Assembly: GCA_046758085.1 (NCBI GenBank)
Contig: JBHHZP010000039.1
Coordinates: 1 to 26,177 of the forward strand
Origin: VRUB01 sp046758085
Lineage (GTDB): Bacteria; Pseudomonadota; Gammaproteobacteria; Acidiferrobacterales; SPGG2
Length of the DNA: 26,177 nt
Direction: 5' to 3'
How positions within the stretch are numbered: the first letter of the stretch is position 1; each line of letters begins with the position of its first letter. Positions 23,236-26,177 of the stretch are shown one piece after another. The notes below the pieces were generated by a model. It was not told where the DNA came from and did no database searches. It was given only the letters and a program-made list of their open reading frames with translations. Position numbers and translations under genes: made by a program.

Positions 23236-24405
23236 TCAGCGTGGGCATGGGGGCGCTGGAATAAACAGGCACAGCAAGTCGTTCAGAAAACGCCTGCCGA
23301 TTTCAGTCGGCCGGATGCTCTGGGCATCCCACTGTAGCAAGCCCTTGCGCTCGGCACTACGCAAGAGTCCCAGCACCATCGCCGTTGGCAGGCCGGTACG
23401 TTCCTGGAACAAGCGCGTTGGAAATCCCTCGGTCAGCCGCAGCGCGTTCATCATGAACTCCAATATCGCATCTTGCGGCGCGAGCCGGCGCTCACCGGCG
23501 ATCGACGCCGGTGTACCGGCCCGCGCCATAAAGGCGTTGGGTTGCCTGAGTTTCCAGCGGCGGGTGATGCCGCGCGCGTCGCTGATCTTCCCGTGTGCTC
23601 CTGCGCCGATGCCGAGGTAGTCCCCGAAGCGCCAGTAGTTAAGGTTGTGCCGGCAGCGTTTTGCCTCCCGCGCATAAGCCGAGACCTCGTATTGCCGGTA
23701 GTCGTGTGTGGCGAGCAACGCCTGCAGTTCGCTTTGTATCTGCCAGATAGCGTCGTCCATCGGCAACACCGGGCGCTGTGCATAAAATACGGTGTTGGGC
23801 TCTATCGTAAGTTGGTACAACGAGATATGCTCGGGTTGGAGACTGATTGCCGTTCGTAAATCGGCTAACGCCTGCACCGGCGTTTGTCCCGGCAAACCGA
23901 ACATGAGGTCCAGGTTAATGTTGTCAAATTCCGTCGCGCGCGCCATCTCGATCGCGCGTACTCCCTGATCGGATCCGTGAATCCGGCCGAGTGCCAGGAG
24001 TTTTTCCGGCTCGAAGCTCTGCACCCCGATGGAAAGGCGGTTTACGCCTGCATCGCGAAACCCGCGGAAGTGCGCGGCATCGACGACGCCAGGATTGGCC
24101 TCCAGGGTGACCTCCGTATCGCGATCGAACGGCAGCCGGGCCCGCACCGCAGAGAGCAATGTTTCGATCGACTCTGGCGTGAACAGACTCGGGGTGCCGC
24201 CGCCGAGGAAGATCGAGCGGATGCGACGACCCCATATACGGGGCAGCTCCTGGTCGAGGTCGCGCAGCAGTGCATCAATATAACGCCTCTGTGGAATCTC
24301 CCCCTGAGCACGATAGGAATTGAAGTCGCAGTAAGGGCACTTGCGCACGCACCAGGGAAGGTGAATGTAGAGTGATAGCGGTGGTAGCATAGAAATGTTA
24401 AACAT
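23236..24405 (-). CDS. hemW: Radical SAM heme chaperone HemW
   Basis: A 389-residue HemW protein, formerly often annotated as oxygen-independent coproporphyrinogen oxidase. The radical-SAM cluster motif is CVRKCPYC (residues about 19-26, C-x3-C-x2-C), followed directly by DFNSY. Then come the GGGTPSLF motif, LEANPG, RLSIGVQSF, the RIH segment, HNLNYW and the GIGAGAHG loop. The extra cysteine of true HemN is absent from the CDF position, in line with HemW. The C-terminal HemN-type domain (FMMNALRLTEGF to IGRRFLNDL) is complete. The ATG at 24405 and one at 24390 are both possible; the family usually starts close to LSLYIHLPWC. HemW delivers heme to respiratory proteins. Confidence 0.93.
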   Translation of the reverse strand: MFNISMLPPLSLYIHLPWCVRKCPYCDFNSYRAQGEIPQRRYIDALLRDLDQELPRIWGRRIRSIFLGGGTPSLFTPESIETLLSAVRARLPFDRDTEVTLEANPGVVDAAHFRGFRDAGVNRLSIGVQSFEPEKLLALGRIHGSDQGVRAIEMARATEFDNINLDLMFGLPGQTPVQALADLRTAISLQPEHISLYQLTIEPNTVFYAQRPVLPMDDAIWQIQSELQALLATHDYRQYEVSAYAREAKRCRHNLNYWRFGDYLGIGAGAHGKISDARGITRRWKLRQPNAFMARAGTPASIAGERRLAPQDAILEFMMNALRLTEGFPTRLFQERTGLPTAMVLGLLRSAERKGLLQWDAQSIRPTEIGRRFLNDLLCLFIPAPPCPR

Positions 24406-24524
24406 CGCGCATTAAGGCAGACGCGAGAGAAAGATTATACCAGTGTCATTTGTTTCGCCTGCGGCGACGCCGGCGCTAACGGGCTTGCTGCGCTTCGCTC
24501 TCCGTGCTCTCGCTTGCAAGTCCG

Positions 24525-24548
24525 GGGCTCGCCGTCCGTGGCGAGCCC
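24525..24548. terminator. 9-bp perfect hairpin
   Basis: GGGCTCGCC and GGCGAGCCC pair perfectly around a 6-nt loop. There is no T-tract on either strand, so a classical intrinsic terminator is unlikely; it may be part of a larger structured element. Its right arm overlaps AGCCCGTT, which can instead pair with AACGGGCT at 24478-24485. Confidence 0.35.
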
Positions 24549-24557
24549 GTTCAGCGG

Positions 24558-24582
24558 GACAAAGGTCCACTGGACCTTTGTC
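24558..24582. repeat. 12-bp inverted repeat with 1-nt centre
   Basis: GACAAAGGTCCA (24558-24569) and TGGACCTTTGTC (24571-24582) are exact reverse complements separated by a single C. It could be a cruciform, a binding site for a dimeric protein or, in RNA, a long hairpin with a few central bases open. Confidence 0.85.
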
Positions 24583-24776
24583 TTGATCCGCCTCACCCCT
24601 CTTGTGCCCCTTCGGGCCTGGGTTTCGTCTACGTGCCTCGCTCGGCTTGAGTAAAGGGGACTCTAAAAGCACTACAAACTGGCTGACTGACATCCGGGGT
24701 CGTCCTCCACGGTGGTGCGGCCGCCTCCTTGCATACTGTTGCCGCGGCGACCCTAAATGCGGGAAAAAATTATGGC

Positions 24777-25379
24777 CTAGGTGCGCGCTGCAGAGAGGGC
24801 CGCGATCAATTTCCTGAGCGCTTGCCCGCGGTGGCTGAGCTCGTTTTTGACCTCCGGCGGTAGCTCGGCGGCGGAGCAGTTATGGGTCGGTACGAAAAAG
24901 ACCGGGTCATAACCGAAACCACTTGTGCCCCGCGGCTCGAACAAGACGCGACCCTCCCACGTACCCTGACAAATGATAGGTGTGGGGTCATCGGCGTGAC
25001 GCAGGTACACCATCAGGCATTGGAAACGCGCCGTGCGCTTGTCTTGCGGCACGCCCGCCAGCTCGCGCAGCAGCTTGTCCACATTCGCCTCGTCAGAGCC
25101 GTCCTCACCGGCATAACGCGCAGAGTGCACACCCGGGGCGCCATCGAGTGCAACGACCTCCAGTCCGGAGTCATCGGCAATGGCGGGTAAGCCAGTATGG
25201 CGCGACGCGTGACGCGCCTTGAGGATGGCGTTTTCGATGAAGGTGAGCCCGGTTTCCGGGACCTCGGGGACATCGTAGCTCGATTGCGGGACCACTGTAA
25301 GATGCACACCGGAAAGCAACTGTGCGATCTCCCGCACCTTGCCTGGATTACTGCTCGCCAGAACGATCGTCGCGCTCAT
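24777..25379 (-). CDS. rdgB: XTP/dITP diphosphatase (RdgB/HAM1)
   Basis: A 200-residue non-canonical purine NTP pyrophosphatase that hydrolyses dITP, XTP and dXTP to monophosphates and keeps them out of DNA and RNA. Family motifs are all present: ASSNPGKVREI (K14), ENAILKARHA with E49, AIADDSGLEV with the catalytic D69/D70, APGVHSARYAG, the base-recognition loop TSGFGYDPVF and the C-terminal SHRGQAL. Length is typical. Its ATG overlaps the stop codon of rph by 4 nt (ATGA), so translation is coupled. This rph-rdgB arrangement, with hemW downstream, is common in proteobacteria. Confidence 0.96.
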   Translation of the reverse strand: MSATIVLASSNPGKVREIAQLLSGVHLTVVPQSSYDVPEVPETGLTFIENAILKARHASRHTGLPAIADDSGLEVVALDGAPGVHSARYAGEDGSDEANVDKLLRELAGVPQDKRTARFQCLMVYLRHADDPTPIICQGTWEGRVLFEPRGTSGFGYDPVFFVPTHNCSAAELPPEVKNELSHRGQALRKLIAALSAART

Positions 25380-26110
25380 GCGCGCAGGCCAAGCGCCTGG
25401 CGTTGATGCTGGATCAGCTCGCGAATGCCGGACTGTGCCAGCTCCGTCATGGCAAGCATTTGCTCTAGGCTGAAGGCACGACCTTCGGCCGTACCCTGAA
25501 TCTCGATAAACCCCCCGGCCTCGTCCATCACGAAGTTCATGTCAGTGTCGGCGGTGGAATCCTCCTCGTAGTCGAGATCGACGACGGCCTCGCCGTTGTA
25601 GATTCCGGCGGAAACCGATGCGACCAGATGGAGCAGCGGGTCGGTCTCGAGCAGTGCCTTGTCTTTCAGGTAACTGATCGCGTCCACCAGCGCTACACAG
25701 CCGCCGGTGACCGACGCGGTGCGTGTACCGCCGTCGGCCTGGATTACATCGCAATCGACCGTGAGTGTACGCTCGCCCAGACGGCGCAGGTCGACGGCCG
25801 CGCGCAGCGCGCGGCCGATGAGCCGTTGAATTTCCATCGTGCGCCCCCCCTGCTTGCCGCGGGCGGCCTCACGTGCCATGCGCTCGGAGGTCGATCGCGG
25901 CAGCATGCCGTACTCCGCCGTGATCCAGCCCTGCCCTGCCCCCTTGAGGAACATAGGCACCCGGTCCTCGACGGTCACGGTGCACACGACCTGTGTATCG
26001 CCAAAAGCCACCAGCACCGATCCTTCGGCATGCCGCGTAAAGCGGCGCGTGATTCGAATTTCGCGCAGTTGATCAGGCTGGCGCCCGCTAGGCCGCATGG
26101 TGGTCATCAT
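25376..26110 (-). CDS. rph: Ribonuclease PH
   Basis: A 244-residue phosphorolytic 3'-5' exoribonuclease that trims tRNA 3' ends. Typical RNase PH sequence is seen throughout: MRPSGRQPDQLREIRITR at the N-terminus, GSVLVAFGDTQVVCTVTVEDRVPMFLKG, GWITAEYGMLPRST with the following RxxR of the RNA-binding face, EIQRLIGRALRAAVDL, DCDVIQADGGTRTASVTG with the phosphate-binding GGTRTAS motif, and VDLDYEEDSTADTDMNFVM with the catalytic aspartates. The ATG at 26110 is preferred (AAGG 9 nt upstream); 26098, where homology begins, is the alternative. Stops in a 4-nt overlap with rdgB. Confidence 0.96.
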   Translation of the reverse strand: MMTTMRPSGRQPDQLREIRITRRFTRHAEGSVLVAFGDTQVVCTVTVEDRVPMFLKGAGQGWITAEYGMLPRSTSERMAREAARGKQGGRTMEIQRLIGRALRAAVDLRRLGERTLTVDCDVIQADGGTRTASVTGGCVALVDAISYLKDKALLETDPLLHLVASVSAGIYNGEAVVDLDYEEDSTADTDMNFVMDEAGGFIEIQGTAEGRAFSLEQMLAMTELAQSGIRELIQHQRQALGLRA

Positions 26111-26177
26111 TGAGTTGGCCCTTGTGATATCTACGCGCAACGCTCCGATGCTGGTGCAGCGTCGCACGGTGGTGTTA

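Larger units (their letters stand above)
24406..24776. other. Strongly structured spacer between rdgB and hemW
   Basis: A 371-bp gap inside an otherwise tight minus-strand gene series. It contains several inverted repeats: GGGCTCGCC/GGCGAGCCC (24525-24533 with 24540-24548), AACGGGCT/AGCCCGTT (24478-24485 with 24544-24551) and a near-perfect palindrome at 24558-24582. A 93-codon minus-strand frame (24412-24693) crosses all of these and has an arginine-rich, low-complexity translation with no domain, so it is not called as a gene. The content looks like a dispersed intergenic element or a structured RNA leader for hemW. Confidence 0.5.

Noticed and set aside
24412..24693. A 93-codon minus-strand frame in the rdgB-hemW spacer
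   Set aside because: The translation is arginine/alanine-rich and covers several inverted repeats. There is no ribosome binding site or domain, so it is better explained as a structured non-coding element.

Overview
The window is a 26.2-kb piece of a GC-rich bacterial chromosome, most likely from a gammaproteobacterium. Support for that comes from the gene order rph-rdgB-hemW on one strand, PriA, a SixA-type phosphatase, a Xi-class glutathionyl-hydroquinone reductase, a YdjM-like membrane hydrolase and HemJ as the probable protoporphyrinogen oxidase. I cannot name a genus. Most of the content is housekeeping or envelope-related. I see no prophage, transposase, CRISPR array, rRNA or tRNA.

Left part (1-7 kb, minus strand): a chalcone-isomerase-like secreted protein; then a compact operon, read from 5.8 kb down to 1.06 kb, encoding a periplasmic adaptor, an ABC ATPase, two different FtsX/MacB-type permeases and a NUDIX hydrolase. 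The adaptor carries the R-x3-L-x6-S TolC-docking pattern, so this looks like an unfused, heterodimeric MacAB-like tripartite exporter. Upstream of it is a TudS-DUF1722 fusion protein (RudS type) expected to remove sulfur from 4-thiouridine.

Middle (7.6-20.7 kb): a soluble GAF-like/GGDEF/EAL protein followed at once by sixA; then DUF3108, an unrecognised polytopic membrane protein, a fructosamine-kinase family protein, a membrane-bound HAMP/GGDEF/EAL protein, glutathionyl-hydroquinone reductase and priA. The segment from DUF3108 to priA is bounded by two nearly identical, oppositely oriented non-coding repeats of about 330 bp. They are the most interesting feature of the window. Each contains a strictly 29-nt-periodic array of three small hairpins with a compensatory base-pair change, followed by a 19-nt tandem array of further hairpins whose copy number differs between the two copies. 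DnaA-box-like sequences lie upstream of priA.

Right part (20.7-26.1 kb): YdjM-like hydrolase and HemJ (minus), a DUF4197 gene split by a frameshift (plus), and hemW, rdgB and rph (minus), with a strongly structured 371-bp spacer between rdgB and hemW.

All functional calls come from motif recognition by eye. No alignments or searches were run.
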